NCBI GenBank assembly: GCA_001598975.1
Contig: BBXU01000870.1
Location: forward strand, 1 to 64,000
Length of the DNA: 64,000 nucleotides
Reading direction: 5' to 3'
Source: Parachlorella kessleri
Taxonomy: Eukaryota > Chlorophyta > Trebouxiophyceae > Chlorellales > Chlorellaceae
In this document: positions 1 to 11,489 of the stretch, piece by piece
Position numbering within the stretch: the first letter of the stretch is position 1
Layout: each line of letters opens with the position of its first letter
Made by a program: the position numbers and the translations under genes
The notes under the pieces: model-generated
Database searches by the model: none
Seen by the model: the letters and a program-made list of their open reading frames with translations, nothing else
Told to the model about the DNA's origin: nothing

Positions 1-59
1 CACCATTGGAGACTACTCATGACCTTTTTGCCTCAACGGCGTCGTTGGATTGCTTGCAG

Positions 60-1286
60 ACGCTCTTCTTTGTGCGCATCTTTGCGGACGTGTTTGGCCG
101 CTTCCTGCCCCGCCTGCATTTCCTGGCGGTGCAGAACCCCTTTGCCATCCTGGTGGTGGCACTCTTCAAGCTGGCATGTGAGTTCCTCCTCATCCACTGC
201 GGCATGCGCATGGCAGCCATAGGCAGGGGCTCGAGAGGGCAAGGCTGGCTGGCCTCTATCCCTCCATGCATGGCTCTGCATCTGTGCGCATAACTGGACG
301 CCCCTCTGGCAGCTTTGGTTGGTCACGGTAGCTCTGGTGGTCGGCCCAAAAGCATTACGAACCGCCTGGCATCTGCACATGGCTGGCTGCTATCATACAA
401 GCCCCTAGCAGCTGCCCCTCTGTCTTTGCCAAGGATGGCCCTTTGCCGGGGATGGCCATTGCCAGGCATGGCCCTTGCCAGGGATGGCCGTGAGAAACCC
501 CCTGCCTGCTGCAAGTGCAGGCGTCCCACTGTACTTCTTGTACCTGAAAAGCCCGGACAGGTTCCACAGCGACGTGCTGGCGGTGGCGTTCATTGCAGTG
601 GTGTGGACCATTGGCGGGTGGGTAGGGTGCGGTGCAGGGTGGGGTGGTGGGCAGGGTTCAGCTGAGGGTGGGGTGGTGGGCAGGGTGCGGTGCAGGGTGG
701 GGTGGTGGGCAGGGTTCAGCTGAGGGTGGGGTAGTGGGCAGGGTGCAGAGCAGGGTGGGGCAGCGGGCAGGGTGTAGCTGATGGGGTGAAGTAACGGCTC
801 GCAGTGTTGCCTTTGTTGGGTTGGGGACGCAGGGAGGACGGGCAGGGTCGAGGGATTCTTGCATTGCGGGGGCTGAGGAAGGTGTGCTGCAGGGCTTGTT
901 AAGTAGCCTATGCACTCTACAGTGCTTGGCCTAGAGGGCTACTCCCTCGGCTGCTGTGTTGCGTGCGCTGCAAGGCTAACGCGATGCGCCCATTTGACAA
1001 ACCTGACAGGGCAAACTGCAGCGTGCGGCAGCGCTGCTGGGTGCTGACGGGACTCACCAGTCTCACAAAGTTGACAGGCTAAACTGCAGCGTGTGGCAGT
1101 GGTGCCTGGTTCTGCAGGTACGTCAACACAATGGGGAACCTGGTGGCGCCCCGGCTGGTGGCGCCACACCTCAAGCCCACGGCGGCCGGCCTGATGGCCA
1201 TCGCCTACCAGACCGCCCATTTCCTCGGACTCGTGATTGCCACAGTGGCAGCCGTCCTCTTGTTTGGCCACATAGGCGTGCAGTAG
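60..1286 (+). CDS. Equilibrative nucleoside transporter-like protein, C-terminal part (5' end outside window)
   Basis: Three exons join in phase: 60-177, 521-617 and 1118-1286 (stop TAG). The product is a run of hydrophobic segments. The first visible exon has RIFADVFGRFLPR followed by a membrane segment, which resembles the conserved mid-C-terminal region of the SLC29/ENT family. The last exon starts YVNTMGNLVAPRLV and ends in one long membrane helix, as ENT C-termini do. ENTs are 10-11 TM carriers of nucleosides across plasma or organelle membranes. Bases 1-59 look like the end of an intron (acceptor TTGCAG at 54-59), so earlier exons lie outside the window. The family call rests on pattern resemblance; another multi-pass solute carrier is possible. 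Confidence 0.55.
625..786 (+). repeat. G-rich 58-bp tandem repeat in an intron
   Basis: Copies start at 625, 683 and 741 (the third is partial and diverged). Units contain GGGTGCGGTGCAGGGTGGGG and are almost free of C-runs on this strand. The array lies directly after the 5' splice site at 618 of the transporter gene's second visible intron, and its many G-runs could form G-quadruplex RNA. Confidence 0.85.
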
Positions 1287-1416
1287 CATTGGCTGTGATG
1301 TGGCAGCTCCTTTCCGCTTGGCTCTCTGCTTGCTAGTGTGTGCTGTTAGTGGAATCTAGCTCCATATTTGGGCTCCTTTGCTCCTCAAGCTTGCCCACGC
1401 TGTCATTTGTTTTTAT

Positions 1417-1480
1417 TTAGGGTGGCAGGTAATGCGATCAGGAAGGAGTTACGGGTATACTGGGCTGACAGGGGTGTATG
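1417..1480 (+). repeat. Dispersed repeat, GGTGGCAGGTA family (subtype with TGCGATCAGG)
   Basis: Reads GGTGGCAGGTAATGCGATCA, then a GAAGGAGTTACGGG-like stretch and CTGGGCTGACAGGG. The same order recurs on the opposite strand at about 42230-42305 and, in part, at 13580-13605 and 7395-7420. The spread to unrelated intergenic sites suggests a small mobile element (MITE or SINE-like). Confidence 0.65.
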
Positions 1481-1845
1481 TTTTGTTCCAAAAATTGAAG
1501 GGTACACCCGATTGCCTTCGGGGACCTTGTCTTGCGATTTGGAAGGCTGCAAGCATCCCCCAGCCTGCCAGGGGAAGAAGAATGAACCAGCAGTTTTGAA
1601 ACTTTGGGGGAGTACATGTCCCGCGTCTTTGGATCCTGTGTGCACCAGTGAGGTGCAGCAGGCACATGCAACACAGTCACACTCACAACGTAAGATTTGT
1701 AATCATTGTCCATCCCTTGACGACGGGGTGCAAGTGTGCATTTCTACAACAGGGCAACTGCTCTGCCTCAGCGCTCCAACAACAAAGGACGATGCTGCAA
1801 TGCTTGCCATGATAGAGGTGTCTCCCGTGATTCAGAGCATAATTA

Positions 1846-1905
1846 GTATGGGTGGCAGGTAGTGGAAACAGGGAGTAGAGCTGGGCTGGACTGGACTGGA
1901 AGGGC
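1846..1905 (+). repeat. Dispersed repeat, GGTGGCAGGTA family (subtype with GGACTGGACTGG)
   Basis: Reads ATGGGTGGCAGGTAGTGGAA, then CAGGGAGTAGAGCTGGGCTG and a GGACT tandem. It is nearly identical, in reverse complement, to the cluster at 51170-51575. It also resembles 52552-52600 and 33168-33245 on this strand. Confidence 0.75.
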
Positions 1906-2365
1906 CGGATACATATAATACCAGAATTTGTTCCCATACCCGCAGCCATCATGGCCATCCCATCCAAGCATGGCCATCCCATCCAAGTACCAAATTCATA
2001 TGCACAACTAACGGGTACACCTCCCACCCACAATGTCAAGAAGACTTAGTGCCATATGGGTTAGCAGGGCCCGTAAGCAGCCGTACACTGTGCCAGCTCA
2101 CATGTCACACGCACACGTTACCATTATCCCAACAGGCTGTAACCAAGCCATGCCACAGTGGCGTGGTGGGGACAAGGGTACGCGGCAAGGACGGTCACAC
2201 AGCTGCGCCGGAGGCTGCCCAGCAGTCACGACTTCCCAAACTCTGCTATAAGAGCTACTAGGTCTCCTCCCTCCTACAACGTCCTCACAACAGGACTTCC
2301 TCCCCCGCAACCTCGCTGCAGCTGCGAGAGTAAACGGGAGCTAGAAGTGAGGGCGGGCAGTGCCA

Positions 2366-4376
2366 CTAAGAGGGCGCGGGCTCTGCTGCCTGGCGCTCTA
2401 AGTCTTGGAGGAACTGCCTCATAGGTGTGCCCCGGTCTGCAAGCGCCGCGGGAGTCTTGAACTCCTGCAAAGGCACTGTGAAGCCCATCAGTAGAGCCAG
2501 GGCCTCCTCTAAGCAGGAGGGAGCCAGGCCACGTTGTTGCAATGTGTCATATTATGAAACCCCAAGTTTGGACACATGGCTGGGTGTCCCTCCCTTCATG
2601 ACAGGCACGGTACTCTGGAGACCTTGCAGCATGTGCACAACTGTCCCCTGCCTAGCACGACCGCAAGTCTAGGAGCTGCTGCCCACCTGGTCCCGGCACC
2701 GACAGACAAACAGCCATACAGATGGACAGACATGCTGAGGACAAATGGACAGACATACAGGCAGGCTTTCAGGCAGACAGACAGCACCACTTCCCACCAG
2801 TAGCGACAAACAGTCGCAACACCAGCCACTTTCAGCCTCACAGTCGCTTAGACCCCAAACCAGCTGCAGCATATACGCTTCCCGACTACGCAGCAACCCA
2901 GTGCATACCTCGTTCTTGAGCGTGGCATCCGCGCCGCGAGCCACTAAGAGCCTTGCCACCTCCTCATGGCCCCCACGGGCGGCGTTGTGAAGCTGTCATA
3001 GGAGGGGCAATAACGTCATCAGCGTTAAGTTTACAGGCACCGCAGCCAGCAGAGGAGCCTGGCATCTTTTGCGCCCGGGCTAGGAGGCGCCAACTTTAGC
3101 AAGCCCTGTCAAGTTGTCTAGGTTCTGTGAACGCCAAGTGCAGCATCTGGGGGAGATAAGCTGGTGGGCCCAAAGTGAAGTGCTGCAAACCCTCTCGAAC
3201 CACTATAGTGCGACTTGCCGGCATTGCCATGCCCTCCATGTTAATACCACAGACCGCTCATTCAATGGGCGGCGGCAACGCCGCCCGGGGGGCATGCACT
3301 CCCAATGCTGCTGAAACCACGTCCAGCTGGGATTCTAAGCCCAGGGCTGGCCTCTCACCGGTGTGTCTCCCTCATCATCGCGCATGTTTACACAGGCGGC
3401 ATCAGCATCCAGCAACATCAGACAGATATTAGTGTATCTGCAGCGTGGGCAGGGCAACAGCCCAGGGAAGGCAGCCATTCAGAGCTTTGAGAATTGGGTA
3501 AACTCCGAGAAATGATCCATCTGCCAGACGGCAGGCCGGCCCCGCAGGGGCAGCACGTCTCGCAGGTATTATGGGCTCCGTCCCAGGAAGCCGCGTAGAT
3601 CAATTACAAACAGTGGAGGACCCGGCCCCAACTAGAGCCGTAGTCCCCACCTGCTCGAGGCAGAAACCCACACAGACAATTTCTCTGTAGGGAGTTCACT
3701 CACCCGCCCGCTGCCGCATCATGGAGGGCAACCCCCCCGTCCTCGTCCCGGACGCTGGCTGTAGCGCCGTGGTCTAGCAGCAGCCGTACGCAGTCTGCGT
3801 GGCCGTAGAGAGCTGCTAGGTGGAGGGCGGTGTCGCTGTCAGGTCCCTGGCGTCAGTGCGGGAAAGCTTGGCGCAGCAGTTGGAATCTGCCATGTTGGCC
3901 GGAATTGGCCTCCTCTATCGCTAGGTCTCTCTGTCGCAAGACTACCTAAGTTGTGTTTGCTCGTGCAGCTATTGCACCTTCAGTAGCACACTCCGCAGGA
4001 CAGCTGAGCACTACAGCAACGGGGACACAGGCACAAGGCAGCCTTGTGCCCTGTACATGAAGGCTATGTAGCTGTCTGTAGGCCAACAGGCCCCCTCCCC
4101 AACCACTTGCCGCACGCTTACCAAGGTATCAACCGAGACACTCAACGCGTCCAGGAGTGCTGGCAGCGCTGCAGTATCGCCCTCCTCTGCCGCTCTGTGT
4201 ATCTCAGTGAGCGTGCCGCCGCTGGGGTCTTCCCACTCCTCAACCCCTGTCAATATCCACTCCTGCCCTTCTCCTCCCTCCTCACTCTCATCTTCAGTAG
4301 AACCTTCCTCGTTGGCGGGTCGCAACTGGGCTGGGTCATCGGTGGGGCTTGAGCCGCCATTGAAAGGTCTGCCCAT
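2366..4376 (-). CDS. Small ankyrin-repeat protein
   Basis: Five exons on the minus strand join without phase conflict: 4376-4122, 3846-3704, 3437-3359, 2992-2909 and 2464-2366 (stop TAG), giving 219 residues. The N-terminus (about residues 1-52) is acidic and disordered. Ankyrin repeats follow: EIHRAAEEGDTAALPALL, then DTALHLAALYGHADCVRLLL, then a diverged repeat, then LHNAARGGHEEVARLLVARG. The C-terminus is a short helix-forming tail. Ankyrin repeats are protein-protein binding modules, so no enzymatic role is implied and the partner cannot be inferred. The third repeat departs from consensus, so either it is degenerate or a small exon boundary is slightly off. Confidence 0.85.
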
Positions 4377-4651
4377 GACGTAGTAACAGCGGTCCAGGGT
4401 AAGTAGGATTTACATCAGGTTTGTCACCTCTCCTCTGGACCTGCTGCAGTTGCACGAGAGATCCAGCCTGGCAGCCTGCTCGGCATGCGAAGGCGGCGTC
4501 CGTGTCAGCCGAAGACTGAATTGCTAACCTCTTTTGAAGCTCGGGTGGGGTGCGCAACGGGTCTCGGCAACTTGAACAGACTCTACTTTGCGACCGGGCA
4601 CTTGATCAGCAAGGGAAGTCCTCAATCGACTTTGCCCTTTGCATTGCAGCC

Positions 4652-6752
4652 ATGAGCGTAGACTACAAGACGCATCTGAAGGCAAGTGCCCCTTGTGTTG
4701 CACTTGCATCACGCACTTTCCCTGCTTCGCTCGAATAAGCTGACGTGCCAGCCGTTGTCTGCAGGTTGTCAGCCAGTTCCTTGACAAGTCAGATGGCCGG
4801 GACAAGCTATTGGCCGCAGTGCAGGTGACGCCAAGATACGGAACACGCATTTTGTTGGGTGCAGCTTGCTTGATGCGTAAAGGGGCTTGATGGTCTGACA
4901 GTGAACCTGCGTCAACTTGTGCAGTATGCGGCCATGTTTGTTGCGGCGGGCCAGCCAGGGAACGTAAAGAAGATACAAGCCTCAGTGGCAACAGCTAGGA
5001 AGGTGTTCCGTATCATGCGGGTAAGCTTGGTATGTCTTCAATATGCACTTGACGCTTTGGCTGCGTGCAAGCTCCCAAGTGTGCACGTTACACTGCAGTC
5101 CATGTGCTGTGCTCCGACCTTGGCTTGCGAGTGCATTTCTGCGGAGCACTTTTCGACCAGACATACACACCGCTGTGCAGTAAAACAGCCATGCCAGTCT
5201 CAAAAGTGTTGCGTGCGACTTGCAGCCGCTGGAGGCCCTGGTGCCGCTTATCACCAACCTGACATTCGGCAACAAGCCGCTGGCTATTGAGATAATCAGC
5301 AAGGTCAGCTGTCAGCCCGCAAGCCCAGTCTGCATGCATCGCTTGCTGGTGTTCATCTCCTTCACAGACGGTGGCAAGAGCAGTAACCTTCCTGTGCGTG
5401 TTGTCATGGGACAGTTCGGTCTGGCTACGAGTTTTTCCCTACTTTTTCAGTTGCAGTCTTCTATTGCGTTGCAGCAGCATCACTGGGTCGCGGAGCATGC
5501 TACATGACACATCCTCCGACTTTGTGGCTTTCCCCTCTGCAGCTCAAGCCCATCCTGATGGCCATCTACTTTGGGGCAGACCACATTGTATGGGCGCAGC
5601 AGGCCGGCATCCTGAATAACAAGGAGCTGACTGACAAGGCGCAGAAAGCGTCGCTCTATGGCTGGTTTGGCGGCTCCCTCTGTACAATAGTGGGAGAGAT
5701 ATACGAACTGGCAGGTGAGCAACTATTTTGGGCTGTCTCTACATGTGGAATTTGGTTGGGCCAACAAAGGAAGCGCTGTCTGGGGAACTGTCAAGCTGGA
5801 ATGGCTGCTAATAGACTGGGCTCTGTCAGAGTGCGGGGACTCAGCTGGACTTTGTTGATATGATTTGGGCAGAAAGGAGCTGTGCCCCATCTCCTCAGCT
5901 AGTGTCGCTGGCTACCACTGGGCTTCAGTGAGTCACCTCTTGATCCGCTGGTGCCATCACTATAATTCTGAGGTAGTCTTGCTTCCTTGGCATGCTCTGC
6001 AGCGCTGTGCATGAAGAGGGAGGGCGAAAGCGAGGAGGAGTACCGAGGGAGGGTGGCCAAGGCGCGGCCGGAGATCAACAAGCGGCTGCTGGTATTGATT
6101 CACGCCCTCACGCAGGTAGGTTCTGCACCTAGGTTTTGTTATGCCCCACCATAAAGCAGGGATATATTTGTTGATCTATCTCAACTAGTCAAGGGTGGGG
6201 CTGCAATGCTAATATGCCCTGATGCAGGTAGGATTGGGAAGACGAGGGAATTGCATGGGATTAGACAGCGTGCCAGCAGGCCTGGAGGGTTCAGTACCTG
6301 GGGTTAGGAGTATGTGGGGAGGATGTGTTCAGATTTGCCATGGCACGAAAGTCTTGTCAGGCTAGCGGGGCAGTCTGCCTAGAGAGTTGCCGAGAAATGA
6401 AGCGGGGTTGGCTGGAGAGCCTGGGTGCAGGCGGCTCTGCCCCGGTTTTTACTTTCAGCTAGTGTCAGTAGCCGGGGGTGCTGTTCCGCTACATCATTAC
6501 TGACTACATCATTATTTAGTGGCGTGGGATGAAGCCTCGGTAATATGGACTACCATATATGCTCATTGACGTATACTTGGCCTGCAGGCGGCCCTGGCGG
6601 CTGGTTTGCTGGAGCTGCGGCCATGGAAGCCACGCACTGTGGGCTTCATCGGAGTGGTCACCTCGGTTATGAACTGCTACATGCTCTTTCCCAGCTACCC
6701 AGCGCCGGCTGTGCCCAAGCCGTCGGTCAAGCCCCCACCCAAGGTGGCCTAA
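4652..6752 (+). CDS. PEX11: Peroxisomal membrane protein PEX11
   Basis: Seven exons: 4652-4681, 4765-4824, 4925-5020, 5226-5303, 5543-5714, 6003-6115 and 6588-6752 (stop TAA), giving 237 residues. PEX11 tubulates and elongates the peroxisome membrane before fission. Family landmarks in order are KSDGRDKLLAAVQYAAMFVA near the N-terminus, the basic amphipathic stretch ATARKVFRIMR, a central segment ADHIVWAQQAGI, and the C-terminal hydrophobic segment AALAAGLLELRPW. The length matches plant and algal PEX11 (about 230-250). Intron 1 has a GC donor (AAG|GCAAGT at 4682). The first coding exon is only ten codons, and the AG just before its ATG hints at a 5'UTR intron. Confidence 0.93.
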
Positions 6753-7679
6753 GGAGCATGGGAGGCAGCCCGGGGTGGAGAAAGGGTGGGATTTGGTTGG
6801 GATTACGGTGCTGAGAGCCTGTAGAGCGGGGCATCAGGCCTCGATAGAGGGTCGAGCCTTGTGTACAGCGGCTGGAAAGCTGCTGCTTAACAACAACAGG
6901 GCACTGCGGGCCAGTGGAGGGTGATCCCACGGGGGTTGCTAGAGGGAGCCTGTGGGAAGGGAATAGCGATTTGTAACTGGGGACAGCACCTAGGTACCAA
7001 GTCTATGGGATATTAGACACAAGTGCATACGTGGGGTGGTCATGTTGTAGTCGGCCCTGAAGTTTTGAAACTGAACCATGGCGGGGCTTGATTTTCTGGT
7101 ATTGTGTGCTCGGTACCTTAGTTCTTCTGCCTCTGCTACCTAGTTCTTGGATGTGGTCCGTTCGGGTCTTAGTTAGGGTTACTCCATATGTCAGTAATTT
7201 GTTTTTTTATATCTCTTGCAATGTACAGAGCACCTGTTGTGAATACTGATTGCTTAGTGTAGCTGCGAGCATTGCTTTCCAAGCTTGTTAAGCACCGCCA
7301 AATGACTGTTTGATGGCCCTTACAAGCGTCCTTACCTTTGAAAGGCCCATGTGCAATACTTACAGACATGCAGCCCAATAATATCCTACCTCTACGTTGA
7401 TCGGATTACCAGGCCACCCTCAGTAGATACTTATGCAGTCTTACCAGCGTGCCCCGCCTAGCCAGAGACCATTGGTGAGGCTGTGCACCCAGGATGTAGC
7501 TGGACGCACCAGCGGCAATGCATGAAACAGCAACCATTTAGAGACTGCTGCATGTGTCAAGCGGGCGCCATGGCCACGCTGTGCACTGCTTTGCTCGAGA
7601 ATTTTGCTTGGCTGCATACATGTGCTCAGTCTTCCTACAGGGGTACCTAGACACTTTCAGAGTTGCCCATGTTACCGGT
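6753..7679. other. Intergenic region PEX11-TRM10
   Basis: Holds the PEX11 3' untranslated region and the TRM10 promoter. A degraded member of the GGTGGCAGGTA repeat family, in reverse orientation, is visible around 7395-7440 (GATCGGATTACCAGGCCACC). No other gene seen. Confidence 0.5.
6972..6976 (+). terminator. Polyadenylation motif TGTAA for PEX11
   Basis: TGTAA lies about 220 bases after the PEX11 stop. TGTAA is the usual near-upstream poly(A) element of chlorophycean algae. The assignment is by position only. Confidence 0.5.
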
Positions 7680-10644
7680 ATGATGATGGAGGAGGCACTG
7701 CCAGACAGCGCCGCAGTCCAGGTAATAGCAGTCCTTGAAACCATATGCTAGTGTGACTCGAGTCGCGCTGCTTATCCAATTCTACCAACAAGTTATGCAG
7801 GGCGCCGCACTGGAAGCAGAGCAAGAACCCGAGAACCAGCCTGGGGAGGAGCAGCAACCGATCAGCAAAAACCAGCTGAAGAAGCTGAGGAAACAGCAGA
7901 GGTACGAAGCTCCAGTATACGATGTCAACCTGCTCGATACCTGCCAACAAGCCAGGGGCTACCTTGGCATGGCAGCATGCAGCACCGTCTCAGTCTTGAA
8001 AGACATCCCAACTGGTGTCGAGAGGGGATAAGAAGCCAGAAGTACAGTGTTCGTCACTGGCAGGTATGAGGAACAGAAGCGGCAGCGGCGAGCGGCAGAG
8101 AAGGCGGCGCGGCAAGCCAAGCAGGAGCAGCGGCGGGCAGAGGTGGGTTATTAGGAGTGCCCCTGCTTGAGGACAAGATGGCACAAAATGTTGGCACTTT
8201 GGTGCACACCTTGCCCATCAGTTATCACCGTGCTGCGCTTCTGCTACCCTTGGTTGGCTCAGACATATTTAGTAATGACGTTGGGTGTCATTGACCAACC
8301 TGGCCAGGGACTAGAGCGAATGGCAACTATGACCGAGGAAGAGAAGCAGCGGTGGCGGGAGGAGCGGCGGGCCAAGGTGGAAGCCCGCAAGCAGGAGAGC
8401 CAGGGCAAGAAGGCCAAGCTGCATCAGGTCAGCAAGTGAGGAGACCGGTAGTGCTGCTGGCGCTTATGATGTCCAGTTCAATGGCAGGCGTGCGAATGTG
8501 GCAATGTCTCCAGAGGCTGGCTGACAGAAGATCAAAGGGCGTGGGACAATGTGCAAGCCTGAGTGCACCCCTCGCTGGTTGCGAATTTGTGAGCTCTGGG
8601 AAGAGAAGCCAAGCTGTAGAGATGGGCATGAGTGAGCGGCAGTCAACACGAACTGCCGCGCCCGAGCCTCTGGCCCTGCTTGAGCTGTGGGAGTTACTTT
8701 GCTCAGGACTGGAGTTACTGCAGGCGCTGGAGGAGGTACAGCGACCTGTGATCAAAGTGGAATGTAGAAGAGAAGCAGAGCGATCATAGTTTGTTAGCAA
8801 GCTGTAACTATGTTGGCTGCAGGCATTGGACGAAGGTCAGCGACTTGTTATTGACTTGGATTTTGAGGACAAGATGAGCGAGTCGGAGATTAAGAGCCTC
8901 TGCCAGCAGCTGTCCTATGCCTATGGGGCCAACACAAAGGCGGTGGTGCCCTGCCACTTTGTCTTCACAAGCCTCAAGGTGGGGTACAAGCACCTTAGCC
9001 ACAATGTGCTGCATGAAAGGTACTGCATGTCTTGCAGGTTACTCAGCACGACAGTTGAAAAGTGATATTAACACATCCACTTTGGCCCAAGTTCTAGTTG
9101 CACAAGCGAAGTGCCTTTGTAAGCTCAAATTCTTGCTTGCAGTGTACCAGACTTATTTCTAGATAGCGTCTCATTGCACCTTGGGCATTTTCCCACCCCT
9201 GTAGGGCCGCATGCGTGACCATATCACCCGGCAGCTCACTGGCTTTGAGAACTGGGTGTCCACACAAACGGAACAAGACTACATGCAGCACTTTGGGGAT
9301 AAGGCAGTAGGGCAGCTGGTGTATCTCACGGCTGACTCGCCAGATGAGATTACAGAGGTGCGCTGGCTGCGGGGGAGGGGCTCTCCAGCATTAGGCTGTG
9401 GCTCGGGCAGGAGGGGGTTGTAGGAAAAGTTGTCGGGAAGAAGACATCTGCTACTCTGTGAGCTGTCAGCTGTAAATGGTGCAAGCTTCTGCTAAGTTGC
9501 TGGCGAAGCAAGGCCTCCTCACTTTACGCTGCATGCACAGCACAGGAGTCTATGCACTTTACCGTCCAAGAAGAATAGCGCGCAATAAGCTGCGCCCCAC
9601 TCACTCTCATTAATTCTAGGCACCTGTCCTGTCCTGGCTTGCAGCTGGACCCTGCCAAGGCGTACATCATTGGGGGCCTGGTAGACCGCAACCGCTACAA
9701 GGGGCTGTGCTACCAGAAGGCCCAGGAGCAGGTGTGGCGGAGGAGCCATCGGCGGCACCTATGACCTTCATCCCCTGGCTATCTTGGTTTGTGCTGTTTG
9801 TCAGCTGTACATGCATGTGTGCGTGTGCATCAAAGTCATCTCGCCTTGTGATCACTTGCTCAGGGACACACTGATGAGGAGAATCGTGTGTTAAGGGTGG
9901 TAGTTGCTTTGTTCTGATGCTGGATGCTTCTTCTCGTGCTGGTGCGCTAGTTCCAACATCGTATCGTCTGACTGGATGCTACATAGATCAGTCACCAGTG
10001 AATGGTGAAGAAGGATAATGTGGGGCTCTTCCTCAGCTGACAACATGTCTTCTAATCACCTCGTGTGGCCGACTTGTGGGTCGGGATGGCAATGTTGCAG
10101 GGGATTGCCACAGCACGGCTGCCCATTGGTGAATTCATGAAGCTGGCATCCAGCCAGGTAGGCGGACAAGCTGGGGAATAGACCTGCCTGGTGCAGGCAT
10201 CAATGCTTGACAAGAAGTGCAGGCCGCTTTGATGCTTTCACCACCGGGCGGCATGACATGGGATGGGAGCTGTGCAAGCTGCAGCCTGAAATACACGAAG
10301 CCCGTCATGTAGGAGCTTCGCTGAGGCATGATGTTGCAGGTGATGACGACTAACCATGTGGTGGACATCATCCTGCGCTGGCTGGAGCTGAGGGACTGGG
10401 AGGCAGCCTTCAACGCAGTGATACCCACGCGCAAGCGGAAGCACGAGGAGGCGACAGGTGGGCCTTGCATGAGCGGCAAGCGGGGCGGGCGTAATGTGCG
10501 AAGTGCGTGTGTCTGATGCACAGAACTGCGGCTTGGTGTGGTGATAAGCCGGCTCTCAGGAGCGGTCGTGTTGCAGCTAATGACTATGAGCGGGATGAGA
10601 GTATTGGGTGTTATAGCTCTGCGACAGTGGCCCTTTGGCCATGA
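7680..10644 (+). CDS. TRM10: tRNA (guanine/adenine-9-N1)-methyltransferase TRM10
   Basis: Ten exons: 7680-7721, 7801-7901, 8064-8142, 8308-8427, 8823-8978, 9205-9357, 9645-9731, 10101-10157, 10340-10457 and 10577-10644 (stop TGA), about 326 residues. TRM10 is a SPOUT methyltransferase that methylates N1 of purine 9 in tRNAs using SAM. An N-terminal basic, Gln/Glu-rich helix ([20 protein letters not shown]) is typical of the family. The SPOUT core then shows [55 protein letters not shown] and [20 protein letters not shown]. All phases agree. Three consecutive ATGs start the frame. The last exon gives a short tail ([13 protein letters not shown]...); another C-terminus using the Gln-rich ORF at 10641-11075 was considered but no acceptor fits its phase. 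Confidence 0.93.
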
Positions 10645-11075
10645 TTGGCAGCAGCAATGTGCAGCCTCCACCTCAGTTGATGCATCATGTTGGCAAGGCT
10701 ATCGCGGCTGACACTGCCGCAGAAGCGGATGACAATGGAAACCTGGAGGACCGCCCACACAAGCAGCAGCAGCAGCAGCAGCAGCAGCATGAGACTCGGG
10801 TAGAGGCTTGTGGAGGAGCAGGTCAAGCAGCTGCAGCAGGCGCAGTGGCGTCGCAAGGGAGAGCCCAGGACGGGGAGGCTGGGCCTAGCCCCAATGCTGC
10901 TGCTGTGCCTGCCCAGGGCGGGGAAGGAGGTCAGCAAGACCAACATGCAGCAGATGAAGGAGTAGCGATAGTAGCAGATGGGGATGCTACAGGGGGAACG
11001 AATGGCTTGGGCTCGTCCGAGCGGCAGCGAGAACAAGGGAAAGTGGGGCTAGCAGCACAGGCAGCATCAAGCTAA
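10641..11075 (+). other. Gln/Ala-rich open frame overlapping the TRM10 stop (3'UTR or alternative C-terminus)
   Basis: A 144-codon open frame starts with ATG at 10641, one base before the TRM10 stop codon. It encodes a CAG-derived Gln run (10763-10788) and a Gly/Ala/Glu-rich disordered tail. It could be a long 3'UTR stretch or the end of a TRM10 isoform made by an unseen splice. TGTAA at 11158-11162 suggests it is within the same transcript. Confidence 0.35.
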
Positions 11076-11157
11076 ACAAGCATTGGTCTGCGGTCCCTGC
11101 ACGGCTAGCTGTGGCTGGGGATCGTAGTCTGCTGGCCTCGCCCAGTGATCTTTCACT

Positions 11158-11162
11158 TGTAA
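11158..11162 (+). terminator. Polyadenylation motif TGTAA for TRM10
   Basis: TGTAA lies about 515 bases after the TRM10 stop and before the next gene start at 11490. Confidence 0.45.
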
Positions 11163-11489
11163 CAGCACCAACCCAGGTGTCTGGTCACTGCAAACTATAC
11201 GAACAATTGTGAGTCGCACTGTTAACCTACCAGGGGTACTGGTGGATCCTCTAGCCGTCTCAAGAGCCAAGGAGGGCGCTGGTGTGTGGGGCCCAGAACG
11301 GGGTGAAGGGATTTGTGCATGGAAGCTATATCTGGCCGAAGGACATTAGCCATATATACTTGCGTTGTGACCGCCCTTCAAAAAGACACAGCAGTCAACA
11401 GGTCAACTTCCCTTGCCCCCGCCAGCGCCTCGTATGCTCAACGTGAGAACGCTTCCCCACGACCAGAAGCACGCAATATTAACTTCAGC

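Larger units (their letters stand above)
1287..2365. other. Intergenic region with two copies of a dispersed repeat
   Basis: No spliced gene could be built here. The region holds the 3' flank of the transporter gene, with a TGTAA motif at 1698-1702. It also holds two relatives of the GGTGGCAGGTA repeat family, at about 1417-1480 and 1846-1905. The ankyrin gene ends convergently at 2366. Confidence 0.6.
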
